A DNA stretch of 64,000 bases. Origin: Streptomyces sp. WZ.A104. GTDB lineage: Bacteria; Actinomycetota; Actinomycetes; Streptomycetales; Streptomycetaceae. Every line of letters starts with the position of its first letter. The stretch's first letter is position 1. The DNA is taken from the NCBI RefSeq assembly GCF_002382885.1, contig NZ_NWVL01000034.1, forward strand, positions 1-64,000, in the 5' to 3' direction. A program made the position numbers and the translations under genes. Below are positions 18,121 through 27,129 of this stretch, piece by piece. Below the pieces are notes generated by a model, which was given only the letters and a program-made list of their open reading frames with translations, searched no databases and was not told where the DNA came from.

Positions 18121-21100
18121 TCAGCGTCGCGGGTCGCAGTGTTTCCGGCAGATCGCCAGATGGACCGGGCCCATATTGGGTTTGAGGATCTCGCTGAGCA
18201 AGGTCTCCTTGCTCACCGTGATGGAACCGCTCAGCATCCTCAGGTCGGACCCGGGTGCCACGGTGTAGTCCGGGAACGACTTGCCCGGACCGACGATCTC
18301 CGTGGGCTTGATCTTCTTCCCCTGCTCTATCGCGAGGCCGACGGACTGGCGAAGGCCGACGCCGTCCGCCACGTAGAAGTATCCCCAGGTGCCACTGGGC
18401 ATGTCGGTGTCCCCGGTGCCGCGGACGTACCAACCGTGGCCGGCGACGACGGCCTGGCCGTCGGGGCGTCCGCCGGGGAGCCGTTCCGCGGCGGGGCCCA
18501 CACCCTTGCCGTGTGTGGGTATGTCGTGCCCGCGCAGTTCGGGAGCCACGGCCGCCCGCCGCCACCCCGTGAGCCCCCCGATCCCGGTCACGGCGATCTG
18601 CTGGGTCAGTTCCTCCGCGGCCTCCCCGTACAGGTCCGCGAGCGCGTCGCAGCCCTGCTGGCGGAGCATGTACTCCGCGCGGTAGAGGCGGTAGGCCGGG
18701 CGAACGGGGAGGTACTTGTCGACGAAGGCCCCAGCGCCGCCGTTCTGGCCGGTGAAGGCGCCATGGAGGTCGCCGACGAATTCGAAGGGCATCTTGAGCC
18801 CTTGCACGAAGCCGTTGCCGAAGATCCTCAGACCCTCGCCGAGGCTGTCGACATGGCCGTTGCCGTCATCGCCCGGTACCGGGGTCAGCCCGCTCGGGTC
18901 GGTGAGGAAGGTGGGCTGGTTGTCGGCGTACGCGTAGGACGAGACGTACGGGGTGGTCAGGGGCCTCGTGGCCGGGTCCGGACGGTCGAAGCGGCCGGTG
19001 GCCGGGGTGTACTGGCGGGCGTGCAGGTCCAGGTCGCCGGTGCTGGCCTCGAAGCGGGCGCCGGTGTAGGACGGCGTGCTCGCGGGTGCCCCGGCCGCCG
19101 TGGTGTTGAGCACCCGGGTGCCGTACGGGTCGTATGCCCAGCGCTGGTGCAGGGTCCCGTTCGAGCTGGTCACGTCGACCGGCGAGCCCTGGGTGTCGTG
19201 GTGGTAGAAGAAGACCGCGCCCGCACCCGTCCTGGTGGCGGTGGGCCGGCCCAGCGGGTCGTAGCGGTAGGACTGTTCGAGCCTCCAGGCGCTGTCGTAC
19301 TCGGTCGCCAGGATCGGCAGCGGCCCGTTGGGGTCCCACTGGGTGCGGCTGGTGACGGCGCCGTTCCTGGACACGGCGACCTGGTTGCCGCTCGCGTCGT
19401 GGTCGTAGGTGTAGCCGGAACCCGCGACGGTGGCGGCGGAGATCCGCCCGGCCAGGTCGTAGGTGTAGGTGTCCGCTCCGGCCTTGGTCCGGTTGCCCTC
19501 CGTGTCGTAGGTGTAGGGCGTGGTCGTGGCGCCCGTCGTGGTCGAGATCAGCTGGTCGGCCGCGTCGTAGGCGTACGAGGTCGATGTGGCGCCCAGCGTG
19601 GAGGTCAGGCGGTTGCCGACCCCGTCGTATGTGTAGGAGGTGGTGCGGCTCGTAGCGCAGCCGGCGACCCAGGGCTGCGGGTAGCAGCCGGAGGTGAGGC
19701 GCCCGGCGTCGTCGTACGTCAGGTCCCAGCCGCCCGTGCCGACCCCGGCCCGGGTGACGTCGGTGCGCGTGGGCAGGCCCGCCGCCGACAGGGTCTGCGC
19801 GGTCCGGGTTACCGTGGCGCCTCCCTTGACGGAGGTGACGGCCGTCAGCCGGCCGGCCCGGTCGTACGTGCGGTCCTCGGTCTCGGTGTTGGGCAGGGCC
19901 GACCTGGTGAGGTGGCCCGCCGGATCCCAGGTGTACGTGGTCGTCGTCGAGTCGGCCTTCATGGTGGCCGTGCGGCCGTCGTCGTCGTAGGTGTACGCGA
20001 TGGTGTTGCCGTCGGAGTACTTGCGGGTGAGCATCTGCCCGGCGGCGTCGTAGGTGTAGGCGAAGCCGCGGGTCCTGGTGAGGTTGCCGACCGCGTCGTA
20101 GCCGAAGTCCTCGGAGATCTTCGTGTTGGTGCGGGCTGTCATCCGTCCGGCGTCGTCGTACCCGAAGGTGACGTCCGGTGTCGCGTCCGAGTAGTCGGTC
20201 TTCGTGAGCAGGCCGCGCGGGTCGAAGGTGTGTCCGGTCGAGCCGCGCGGGGTGGTCTTCCCGGTCAGGCGGGAGTCGGCGTCGTACGCGTAACTCGTCA
20301 CCCGGTCCAGCGGGTCGGTGACCGAGGTGAGGCGGCGCGCGTCGTCGTAGCCGTAGACGGTCGCGTGGTCGTTGGCGTCGGTCCGCCGGATCAGGTTGCC
20401 GACCGGGTCGTAGCCGTAGGCCGTGACCGCCCCGTCGGGCGCGGTGATGGTGGTGAGCCGGTCCAGGTCGTCGTAGGCGTACGCGGTCCGGCGCCCGTCC
20501 GCGTCAGTGCGGCCCGTGACGTTTCCGACCGCGTCGAGCGTCGTGCCGCTCGCGCCGCCGAGCGGGTCCTTCACGGAGATCGGGTTGCCCGCCGGGTCGT
20601 AGCCGTAGGTGGTGGCGTACTGGGCGGATGCGGCTCCGGCGGCGTTGCCGCGCGGGTCGACGGAGGTGGCCCGGCGGCCGTCGTCGTCGTAGGTCCAGCT
20701 CGCCTTGTGGCCCAGGGGCGAGGTGCGGCCGATCAGATGGCCGTCGGCGTCGTAGGCGTACGTCGTGGTCTTCGCGAGCTGGTTCGTGGTGCCGGTCAGC
20801 CGGTTGTTCTTGTCGTAGGCGGAGGTGACCGTCTTCCCGAGCGCGTCGGTGACCTTGGTGACGTTGTCGTTGGCGTCGTAGGCGTACCCGGTGGTGTTCC
20901 CCAGCGGGTCGGTGACCACCAGCGCCCGGTTGACCGCGTCGTAGGTGGTCGTGGTGGCCTTGCCCGCGGGGTCGGTGACCTTTGTACGGTTGCCCGCCGC
21001 GTCATAGGCGTAACTCGTCGTGTATGCGGCCGGGTTGCCCCCGGCGACGTTCCCGCGCGGCGCGACGGCCGTGAGTATCCGGCCCACCTTGTCGTAGGTG

Positions 21101-23478
21101 TAGGTGGCCTTGTTGCCGACTGCGTCGGTCTCCGAGGTGAGGCGTCCGCCGGTGTCGTAGGTGCGGACGACGGACTTGCCTGCCGCGTCGGTCGTCCGGG
21201 TCAGGTTCCCGGCGTCGTCGTAGGCGTAGCGGGTGGTGTTGCCCGCCGGGTCCTTCGCCGAGGTCAACTGCTCGGCGCCGTTGTACTCGTAGCGTGTCGT
21301 GCGGCCCAGCGGGTCGGTGGCCGAGCTGAGCAGCCCGCGCCCGTCGTAGGCGTACCGCGTGGTGTACGCGGCCGGGTCGGCGCCCGTGACATGGCCGCGC
21401 GGGTCCGTCCTGGTCGCGACCCGTCCGGCCGCGTCGTACGTGAACGTCGTCCTGTTGCCCAGCGGCGTGGTGACCGAAGTCCGGTTGCCCGCCGCGTCGT
21501 AGCCGTAGGTGGTGGTCTTCCCGCGCGGGGTGGTGACGGTCCGGAGGGTGCCGAGCGCGGTGTAGGTGTAGCGGGTGACACCGCCCATCGGGTCCGTCGT
21601 GGACGTCAGCTGGTTCGACGCGTTGTACGCGTACGCCGTCCGGTTGCCGCGGCCGTCGGTGTGGCCGGTGATGTTGCCCGCGCCGTCGTAGGTCCAGCTC
21701 TCCTCGTAGCCGAGGGCCGACGGCGCCTTCCGGGTGAGCATCCGGCCCGCGCCGTCGTACGTCATCGTCGTGGTGTTGCCGCGCTGGTCGGTGATGGCGA
21801 CGGGCCGCAGTTCGCGGTCGTAGTCGTAGGTGACGCTCTTGCCGTAGGGGTCGATGGAGGACATCAGGACGTTGCCGGAGTAGACATCCGTCCACACGCC
21901 CCCGTCGGGGGCCGTGGTGTGCGACTCACGGCTGCCGTCCCGGGTGAAGGTGGTGACCTTGCCCTTCTGGTCGGTCTGGGAGGTGATCCGGCCGGAGGCG
22001 TCGTAGACGTTGCGGACCGTCCCGCCCGCAGGGTCGGTGTACGAGGACAGCCGCCGGCCCGAGTCGTAGGCGTACGAGGAGGCCTTGCCCGCCTGGTCGG
22101 TCACCGAGGTCAGCAGACCGCCGGTGTAGCCGTACGTCACGGATGTCGCGTCCGGCAGGGCCACCTCGGTCAGCAGGCCGTCGCTACCGACGGTGAACGT
22201 CGTGGTGCGCCCGGAGGCGTCCTCGACGGAGGCGAGCCTGCCGGAGGCGTAGGTCAGGGTCAGTCCCTTTCCGGCCCGGTCCACGAGCGAGGTGAGCCGA
22301 CCGGTGTCGGAGAAGGTCCGCCGGGTGCGGTCGGGCGTGGTGAGGGTGAAGTCGCCGGCGCCCTTGACGAGCGTGGCCGCCGAACCCGCCGGAGCGGTGT
22401 ACGTCCCGTCGCTCTTCCGCGTGAAGACGAACGATGCTCCGTCATCCGTCCGGTACGTCACCTTCCCCGTCGCGATCGTCAGCTTCGAGTCGTACGGTGT
22501 CGCCCACCCGCGCCCCAGCAGGCCGGTGGCGGCCGAGTCGGAACGGTAGGTGCGCTCCAGGGCCAGCGGCACACCCGGACCGACCAGGGAAGCGTCGGTG
22601 AACCGCTCGAAGAACACGCCGGTCGCCGTGTTGACCGGGTCCGCGCGGTGCGCCTGTGCGTAGCAGGTGCAGATGCCGGCCTGGGCTCCGGGGATGTCGG
22701 GGGTGTAGAAGGCCTCGACCAGGGGAGAGGTGGTGCCGCCCGGACTGGACGTGCCGTCCGTGCCGGTGAGGAAGATCCAGGCGTAGTACTTCGTGCCGTC
22801 CTTCAGATGCCCGCCGAGGGCGCTGCCGCTCCACCAGAAGCACTGGTCGACAGGGTAGGGGTTCGAGGCCCACCATCCGTAGCACCAGGCCCCGTTGTCC
22901 AGGTACCGGCCTGTCGGGTCGCCGGTGGACCGCTTGATCTCCTGCTGGTGGACGAAGGTGCCCGCCTCGTCGACGACGTACAGCCACATGCCGGAGTAGG
23001 AGGACGCCGTGGCGGTGGGCAGCTTGAGCTGTCCGCCGATGGACAGCTTGGCCGGGTAGGCGGAGGCGTACGCGTTGACCCAGACCGGGTTCCCCGTCGC
23101 CCGCGCCCCGGGCGGTGCGGCCGCTCCGCCGGCGGACGCGGCTGCCGGGCCCTGCTTCGCGGGTTCCGTGGGCCGGGCGTGGGGCGGTGTGGACGGCTTC
23201 CCGGCCGGGGGTTCGATGTAGGCGCGCAGGGGCGATTGTTCGTGGCGCTTCTGCCGTAACTGCTTGCGTCGCTCGTCCTGCGTCATCGCGACGGGCGGCT
23301 TCGGGAGGTCCGCGGCCGTCCGCTCCGCGGCCGTCCGCTCCGCGGCCGGGGCGGTGGCCGAGGGAGGAGCAGCGGGCGGCCGGTCCCGGGGCGATGCCCA
23401 GGAGGGGGCGGCGCCCGGGAGGGCGAGCAGGGCCAGAGCGAGGGTGGTCGTGAGAAGTCTTCGCGCTTGCGTGCGCAC
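18121..23478 (-). CDS. Secreted RHS/YD-repeat polymorphic toxin
   Basis: 1785 residues, GTG start at 23478 with AGGTGA six bases upstream. A signal peptide (MRTQARRLLTTTLALALLALPGAAPSWA) is followed by a Pro-rich region, a jelly-roll-like domain (about residues 130-270), a DUF6531 start (ADPVNTATGVFFERFTD), then dozens of YD repeats (YDxxGRLTxxT, about 300-1450) that build the RHS cocoon. The core ends at YDPYGTRVLN...ARQYTPATGRFDRPDP, then DPSGLTPVP near residue 1528. The last about 257 residues are the variable tip. It carries VVAGHGWY (His1681) and HLAICRKHC (Cys1777) with a YFYVADGVGLRQSVGLAIEQG block between. This resembles my memory of the Stv domain and, by pattern, clan-CD cysteine peptidases. 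Toxicity is inferred. Confidence 0.88.
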   Translation of the reverse strand: MRTQARRLLTTTLALALLALPGAAPSWASPRDRPPAAPPSATAPAAERTAAERTAADLPKPPVAMTQDERRKQLRQKRHEQSPLRAYIEPPAGKPSTPPHARPTEPAKQGPAAASAGGAAAPPGARATGNPVWVNAYASAYPAKLSIGGQLKLPTATASSYSGMWLYVVDEAGTFVHQQEIKRSTGDPTGRYLDNGAWCYGWWASNPYPVDQCFWWSGSALGGHLKDGTKYYAWIFLTGTDGTSSPGGTTSPLVEAFYTPDIPGAQAGICTCYAQAHRADPVNTATGVFFERFTDASLVGPGVPLALERTYRSDSAATGLLGRGWATPYDSKLTIATGKVTYRTDDGASFVFTRKSDGTYTAPAGSAATLVKGAGDFTLTTPDRTRRTFSDTGRLTSLVDRAGKGLTLTYASGRLASVEDASGRTTTFTVGSDGLLTEVALPDATSVTYGYTGGLLTSVTDQAGKASSYAYDSGRRLSSYTDPAGGTVRNVYDASGRITSQTDQKGKVTTFTRDGSRESHTTAPDGGVWTDVYSGNVLMSSIDPYGKSVTYDYDRELRPVAITDQRGNTTTMTYDGAGRMLTRKAPSALGYEESWTYDGAGNITGHTDGRGNRTAYAYNASNQLTSTTDPMGGVTRYTYTALGTLRTVTTPRGKTTTYGYDAAGNRTSVTTPLGNRTTFTYDAAGRVATRTDPRGHVTGADPAAYTTRYAYDGRGLLSSATDPLGRTTRYEYNGAEQLTSAKDPAGNTTRYAYDDAGNLTRTTDAAGKSVVRTYDTGGRLTSETDAVGNKATYTYDKVGRILTAVAPRGNVAGGNPAAYTTSYAYDAAGNRTKVTDPAGKATTTTYDAVNRALVVTDPLGNTTGYAYDANDNVTKVTDALGKTVTSAYDKNNRLTGTTNQLAKTTTYAYDADGHLIGRTSPLGHKASWTYDDDGRRATSVDPRGNAAGAASAQYATTYGYDPAGNPISVKDPLGGASGTTLDAVGNVTGRTDADGRRTAYAYDDLDRLTTITAPDGAVTAYGYDPVGNLIRRTDANDHATVYGYDDARRLTSVTDPLDRVTSYAYDADSRLTGKTTPRGSTGHTFDPRGLLTKTDYSDATPDVTFGYDDAGRMTARTNTKISEDFGYDAVGNLTRTRGFAYTYDAAGQMLTRKYSDGNTIAYTYDDDGRTATMKADSTTTTYTWDPAGHLTRSALPNTETEDRTYDRAGRLTAVTSVKGGATVTRTAQTLSAAGLPTRTDVTRAGVGTGGWDLTYDDAGRLTSGCYPQPWVAGCATSRTTSYTYDGVGNRLTSTLGATSTSYAYDAADQLISTTTGATTTPYTYDTEGNRTKAGADTYTYDLAGRISAATVAGSGYTYDHDASGNQVAVSRNGAVTSRTQWDPNGPLPILATEYDSAWRLEQSYRYDPLGRPTATRTGAGAVFFYHHDTQGSPVDVTSSNGTLHQRWAYDPYGTRVLNTTAAGAPASTPSYTGARFEASTGDLDLHARQYTPATGRFDRPDPATRPLTTPYVSSYAYADNQPTFLTDPSGLTPVPGDDGNGHVDSLGEGLRIFGNGFVQGLKMPFEFVGDLHGAFTGQNGGAGAFVDKYLPVRPAYRLYRAEYMLRQQGCDALADLYGEAAEELTQQIAVTGIGGLTGWRRAAVAPELRGHDIPTHGKGVGPAAERLPGGRPDGQAVVAGHGWYVRGTGDTDMPSGTWGYFYVADGVGLRQSVGLAIEQGKKIKPTEIVGPGKSFPDYTVAPGSDLRMLSGSITVSKETLLSEILKPNMGPVHLAICRKHCDPRR

Positions 23479-23481
23479 GGT

Positions 23482-23523
23482 GCATCACCTGTGTGTAGAT
23501 CGTGAATATGTTCGAGGTGATGC
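23482..23523 (-). promoter_or_regulatory. inverted repeat that could hide the RHS ribosome site
   Basis: GCATCACCT (5' arm in the mRNA, 23523-23515) can pair with AGGTGATGC (23490-23482). The second arm contains the AGGTGA ribosome site of the RHS gene. A nine-base stem with a 24-base loop would block initiation unless opened. It could instead be a DNA operator. Confidence 0.45.
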
Positions 23524-23723
23524 TTGATCCGGGAGCGACGCGGACTAACGCGGAACGCGGGGTACGGCTTGATCGCGGCGGTTCTCCGCTCAGCCTCGCC
23601 CGCATGTTCCCTGGTGGCGTGACCAGGGCGTTCGTATGGTGCCGGAGATTGACTTGAACGCGTTTCCGGGGGTGGTGCGCCGACCGTGAACACTGTGGAA
23701 CGGGCCTGGAAACAGCGCGGAAC

Positions 23724-23753
23724 GGCCCCGCACCGCAGCAGCGATGCGGGGCC
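23724..23753. terminator. hairpin downstream of the PepSY gene
   Basis: GGCCCCGCA (23724-23732) pairs with TGCGGGGCC (23745-23753), nine perfect pairs, 24 bases after the PepSY stop. No T run. Confidence 0.55.
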
Positions 23754-23777
23754 TTCGGCCGCGAGGTGGCCGGTGCG

Positions 23778-24227
23778 TCAGTCGTCGTCGCGGTCGTCGT
23801 TCCGGTCGTCCGCGTCCCCGCCCCGGCTGTCCCGGTCGTCGTCATCCCGGTCCACCGTGACCTTGCCGGTCTTCGCGTCGACGCGGAGTTCGTGCTGCTT
23901 GCCGTCCTTGCCGGTGATGTCGACGTCCCAGCGCAGGACGTTGCCCCGGCGGCCGTCGTCATCGTCATCGTCATCGTCCAGCTCGGCCTCGGTGACCGTG
24001 CCCGGGACGCTCTTCAGCGCGGCGGCGACGGCCTGGTCGAGGGTGATCCGGGCGGATTCCTTGGCGGCCGGCGTCCTGTCGTCGGGAGCGTCGGCGGTGC
24101 TCACCATGCCTGCGCTCCTGGTGGGCGTTCGGTCGCCGTCGTCGTCCGCGAAGGCGACGGTGGCGGCGGCCGTGCCGCCGATCAGGACGGCCGCGGTGAT
24201 CGCTGCGATGGTGGCGTTGCGCTTCAT
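23778..24227 (-). CDS. Secreted PepSY-domain protein with poly-Asp segments
   Basis: 149 residues from ATG 24227 (MKRNATIAAITAAVLIGGTAAATVAFA), a clear Sec signal peptide. The mature part has a PepSY-like repeat: ITLDQAVAAALKSVPGTVTEAEL, an Asp run (DDDDDDDD), then LRWDVDITGKDGKQHELRVDAKTGKVTVD, and an Asp/Arg-rich end. PepSY proteins are extracytoplasmic and often inhibit or sense proteases. The Asp tracts suggest cation binding. It diverges from a two-component system whose sensor domain also carries a poly-Asp run, so the two probably act together. Confidence 0.85.
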   Translation of the reverse strand: MKRNATIAAITAAVLIGGTAAATVAFADDDGDRTPTRSAGMVSTADAPDDRTPAAKESARITLDQAVAAALKSVPGTVTEAELDDDDDDDDGRRGNVLRWDVDITGKDGKQHELRVDAKTGKVTVDRDDDDRDSRGGDADDRNDDRDDD

Positions 24228-24306
24228 GAGGTTTCTCCCCGAAGGTCGTCGGGAGCTGGTGTGCTGCCCGACGGGTTCCACACTGCCGACCTCTTGCTGA
24301 ACGCAG

Positions 24307-24334
24307 CCTGAAGCCACCTGAAGCCGTCTTCAGG
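24307..24334 (+). promoter_or_regulatory. direct repeats, probable response-regulator site
   Basis: CCTGAAGCC occurs at 24307-24315 and 24317-24325 (ten-base period), followed by the inverted half-site CTTCAGG (24328-24334), in the PepSY/response-regulator divergent gap. Ten- to eleven-base direct repeats are typical OmpR-family sites, so autoregulation plus control of the PepSY gene is likely. Confidence 0.5.
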
Positions 24335-24356
24335 CGGAGTTTGCGAGGCTGTGCGC

Positions 24357-25019
24357 ATGCGCCTGTTGATCGTGGAGGACGAGAAGCGTCTCGCGGTGTC
24401 CCTGGCCCGGGGACTGGCCGCCGAGGGCTTCGCCGTGGATGTCGTGCACGACGGGCTCGAAGGGCTGCACCGGGCGGGCGGGGGCGGCTACGACCTGGTG
24501 ATCCTCGACATCATGCTGCCCGGCATGAACGGATACCGGGTCTGCGCCGCCCTGCGCGCCGCCGGGCACGAGGTGCCGGTCCTCATGCTGACCGCGAAGG
24601 ACGGCGAGTACGACGAGGCCGAGGGGCTGGACACCGGGGCCGACGACTACCTGACCAAGCCCTTCAGCTACGTCGTCCTCGTCGCCCGGGTGCGAGCCCT
24701 GCTGCGCCGCCGCGGGGCCGGAACGGCCGCGCCCGTGCTGACCGTCGGGTCCCTCCGCATCGACACCGCCGCCCGCCGCGTCCACCGGGGCGAGGACGAA
24801 TACGCCCTCACCGCCAAGGAGTTCGCGGTGCTGGAGCAACTCGCCCTGCGCGCCGGGCAGGTGGTCAGCAAGGCGGCGATCCTGGAGCACGTCTGGGACT
24901 TCGCCTACGACGGCGACCCGAACATCGTCGAGGTCTACATCTCCACCCTGCGCCGCAAGCTGGGCGCCGCTTCCATCCGTACGGTGCGTGGCGCCGGTTA
25001 CCGGCTGGAGGCGCTGTGA
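24357..25019 (+). CDS. OmpR-family response regulator
   Basis: 220 residues from ATG 24357 (MRLLIVEDEKRL) with GAGG about nine bases upstream. Receiver domain with acidic pocket ED at 7-8, phosphorylated Asp51 in VILDIMLPG and Lys in LTKPF, then a winged-helix DNA-binding domain (about 125-218; VYISTLRRKLG, VRGAGYRLE). Its stop overlaps the kinase start by four bases. From memory it is in the SCO5403 position. Confidence 0.93.
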   Translation: MRLLIVEDEKRLAVSLARGLAAEGFAVDVVHDGLEGLHRAGGGGYDLVILDIMLPGMNGYRVCAALRAAGHEVPVLMLTAKDGEYDEAEGLDTGADDYLTKPFSYVVLVARVRALLRRRGAGTAAPVLTVGSLRIDTAARRVHRGEDEYALTAKEFAVLEQLALRAGQVVSKAAILEHVWDFAYDGDPNIVEVYISTLRRKLGAASIRTVRGAGYRLEAL

Positions 25020-26461
25020 GGTCCGTACGGGCCAGGGCCGCCCTCGGCGCCACCCTGGTCGTCGCCGTCGCCCTGGTCGCGGCCGGGCTCGCCGTCCTCC
25101 TCGTCCTGCGGGCCAACCTGACCGACCAGGCGGACCTCCAGGCGGAGGTGGCGGCCCGCGAGGCGGCCGGGCAGCTCGCCGTGGGCACGCCCTACGGCGA
25201 ACTGGACCTGGACGACGCGGCGGACCATCCGGTCCAGGTCACCGACGAGGAGGGCCGGGTCGTCCTCGTGTCCGAGGAGCTGCGCGCGATCTCCGGTACG
25301 GGCTCGGCGGGCGTCACCCCGATGCCCTCGGCCTCGGCGGGGGCCTCCTCTTCGCCCGATGACGACGACGATGACGACGATGACGATGACGACGACAGCC
25401 GTCCCGGGCGCGGCGAGGTCTCCTCCGGCGACCCGGTCTTCTCCGACGGCACCGCCACCGTGGACCGCACCACCGCCGACTACCGCTTCGCCGCCGTCGA
25501 GGCGACCACCCCCGAAGGGGTCACCCTCACGGTGTACGCGGGCGCGCCGCTCGCCGCCGAGCAGGAGGCGGTGAACACGGTGCGCGGGGCCATGCTGACC
25601 GGACTGCCGGTGCTGCTGGTGGTCGTCGCCGGGGTGACCTGGCTGGTCACCCGCAGGGCCCTGCGGCCGGTCGAGGGCATTCGCCGCGAGCTGGCCGCGA
25701 TCACCGCGTCCGAGGATCTGGCGCGCCGGGTGCCCGAGCCCGATTCGCGCGACGAGATCGCCCGGCTCGCCCGGACGACGAACGAGACGCTGACGGTCCT
25801 GGAGGCATCGGTGGAGCGGCAGCGCGGGTTCGTCGCGGACGCCTCGCACGAGCTGCGGTCCCCGATCGCCTCGTTGCGCACCCAGCTGGAGGTGGCCGAG
25901 GCCCACCCGGAGCTGCTGGACCTCCCGGGGGCGGTCGCCGACACCGTACGGCTTCAGGTGCTGGCGGCGGACCTGCTGCTGCTGGCCCGGCTGGACGCGG
26001 GGGAGAAGCCGGGGGCCGCACGGCTTGAGGCGGGGGCGCTCGTCCGCGAGGAGGTGTCCCAGCGGACCGGGGACCGTATCCCGGTGACGGTCGAGGTGAC
26101 CGAAGGCGGGGCGTTCGAGGTGAACGGGTCGCGGGGGCAGCTGGCCCGGGTGGTCGGCAACCTGCTGGACAACGCCCAGCGGCACGCCGAGGAGGTGGTC
26201 GTGGTGTCGGTGGCGGCCGACGGGCACGGGGTGCGGGTGGAGGTCCGGGACGACGGGGCGGGCGTTCCCGAGGGCGAGCGCGAGCGGATCTTCGAACGGT
26301 TCGTCCGGCTCGACGACGCCCGCAGCCGGGACGACGGCGGCGCGGGCCTGGGCCTCGCCATCGCCCGGGACGTCGCAGCCCGCCACGGCGGGACGCTGAC
26401 GGTCCACCGGGCGGCGGAGGGGGGCGCGGCCTTCCGGCTGTGGCTGCCCCGCCCGGCCTGA
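25016..26461 (+). CDS. Sensor histidine kinase with poly-Asp extracellular domain
   Basis: 481 residues; GTG 25016 overlaps the regulator stop (GTGA). TM1 near residues 8-30, an extracytoplasmic domain, TM2 near 190-212, HAMP, the HisKA box with His in VADASHELRSPI, and an ATPase with N box NLLDNAQRHAE and G boxes DDGAGV and GAGLGLAIARD. The external domain carries 13 consecutive Asp (about residues 115-128), an unusual possible cation-binding or charge-sensing loop. Works with the regulator just upstream and, by position, the PepSY protein. Confidence 0.92.
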   Translation: MRSVRARAALGATLVVAVALVAAGLAVLLVLRANLTDQADLQAEVAAREAAGQLAVGTPYGELDLDDAADHPVQVTDEEGRVVLVSEELRAISGTGSAGVTPMPSASAGASSSPDDDDDDDDDDDDDSRPGRGEVSSGDPVFSDGTATVDRTTADYRFAAVEATTPEGVTLTVYAGAPLAAEQEAVNTVRGAMLTGLPVLLVVVAGVTWLVTRRALRPVEGIRRELAAITASEDLARRVPEPDSRDEIARLARTTNETLTVLEASVERQRGFVADASHELRSPIASLRTQLEVAEAHPELLDLPGAVADTVRLQVLAADLLLLARLDAGEKPGAARLEAGALVREEVSQRTGDRIPVTVEVTEGGAFEVNGSRGQLARVVGNLLDNAQRHAEEVVVVSVAADGHGVRVEVRDDGAGVPEGERERIFERFVRLDDARSRDDGGAGLGLAIARDVAARHGGTLTVHRAAEGGAAFRLWLPRPA

Positions 26462-26504
26462 AGGACCGGGCCGGGCGCCGCGTCCGGCTCCCGCACCCGG
26501 GCGG

Positions 26505-26981
26505 CTACACCTTGCCGCGCTTGCCGCGCAGGTGTTCCGCGATCGGGCTCAGGGCCGCGTGCAGGTCGGCGAGGGCCTCGGGGGGCAGCAGGTCCATGAA
26601 GTGCCGCCGTACCGAGGCGACATGGTGCGGGGCGACCTTGCGCATGGTCTCCGAGCCGTGGTCGGTGAGGACGGCGTACAGTCCGCGGCGGTCCGACTCG
26701 CAGTGCGTACGCCGCACGAGCCCCGCGGTCTCCATGCGGGTGATCTGGTGCGAGAGCCGGCTCTTGGACTGGAGCGTGGCGGCGGCGAGGTCGCTCATCC
26801 GCATCCGCTGGTCGTCCGACTCGGAGAGGTTGACCAGGATCTCGTAGTCGTTCATGGTCAGGCCGAACGGCTGGAGGTCTTTCTCCAGTTGGTGCATCAG
26901 CAGCCTGCTGACGTCCAGGTGGGTGCGCCAGGCGCACTGCTCCGTGTCGCTCAGCCAGCGGGTGGCCGTCTCGGTCTCCAT
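26505..26981 (-). CDS. absC: MarR-family regulator, AbsC-like
   Basis: 158 residues, METETATRWLSDTEQCAWRTHLDVSRLL. Winged helix with recognition region MSDLAAATLQSKSRLSHQITRMETAGLVRRTHCESDRRGLYAVLTDHG. From memory it matches AbsC (SCO5405), a MarR regulator that affects actinorhodin and undecylprodigiosin production and zinc-related genes in S. coelicolor; the neighbour set agrees. TCCATATATGGA (26977-26988), a perfect 12-base palindrome, covers the start codon and could be an autoregulatory site or part of a leaderless start. Confidence 0.8.
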   Translation of the reverse strand: METETATRWLSDTEQCAWRTHLDVSRLLMHQLEKDLQPFGLTMNDYEILVNLSESDDQRMRMSDLAAATLQSKSRLSHQITRMETAGLVRRTHCESDRRGLYAVLTDHGSETMRKVAPHHVASVRRHFMDLLPPEALADLHAALSPIAEHLRGKRGKV

Positions 26982-27129
26982 ATATGGATTCTACCTAAGA
27001 AGTTGAAAGACGGACGAAATGAGGACGTGTGACGACCGGCGCCCCCGGTCCGCCGGAGTGCCCACGAGGCGTCGGCAAGCACCGACGGTTGGGCGCAGGC
27101 GTTCGATGTCACACTCCGCAGACTACCGC

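Larger units (their letters stand above)
23479..23777. other. intergenic region between RHS and PepSY genes
   Basis: 299 bases containing the RHS leader (with an inverted repeat at 23482-23523) and, at the other end, the hairpin that follows the PepSY gene. Both flanking genes are on the minus strand. I see no credible gene in it. Confidence 0.6.

Noticed and set aside
18900-22300. Regular DNA repeats of about 63-66 bases as a possible CRISPR array
   Set aside because: They are imperfect, in frame and encode YD repeats of the RHS protein.
18109-23259. 1716-codon + strand ORF opposite the RHS gene
   Set aside because: It mirrors the YD-repeat gene, has no ribosome site and is rich in Val/Arg/Gly as expected from antisense of Tyr-Asp repeats.
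25365-25400. Poly-Asp run as a sequencing or assembly error
   Set aside because: The frame is kept before and after, GAC and GAT codons are mixed, and the divergent PepSY gene has similar runs.
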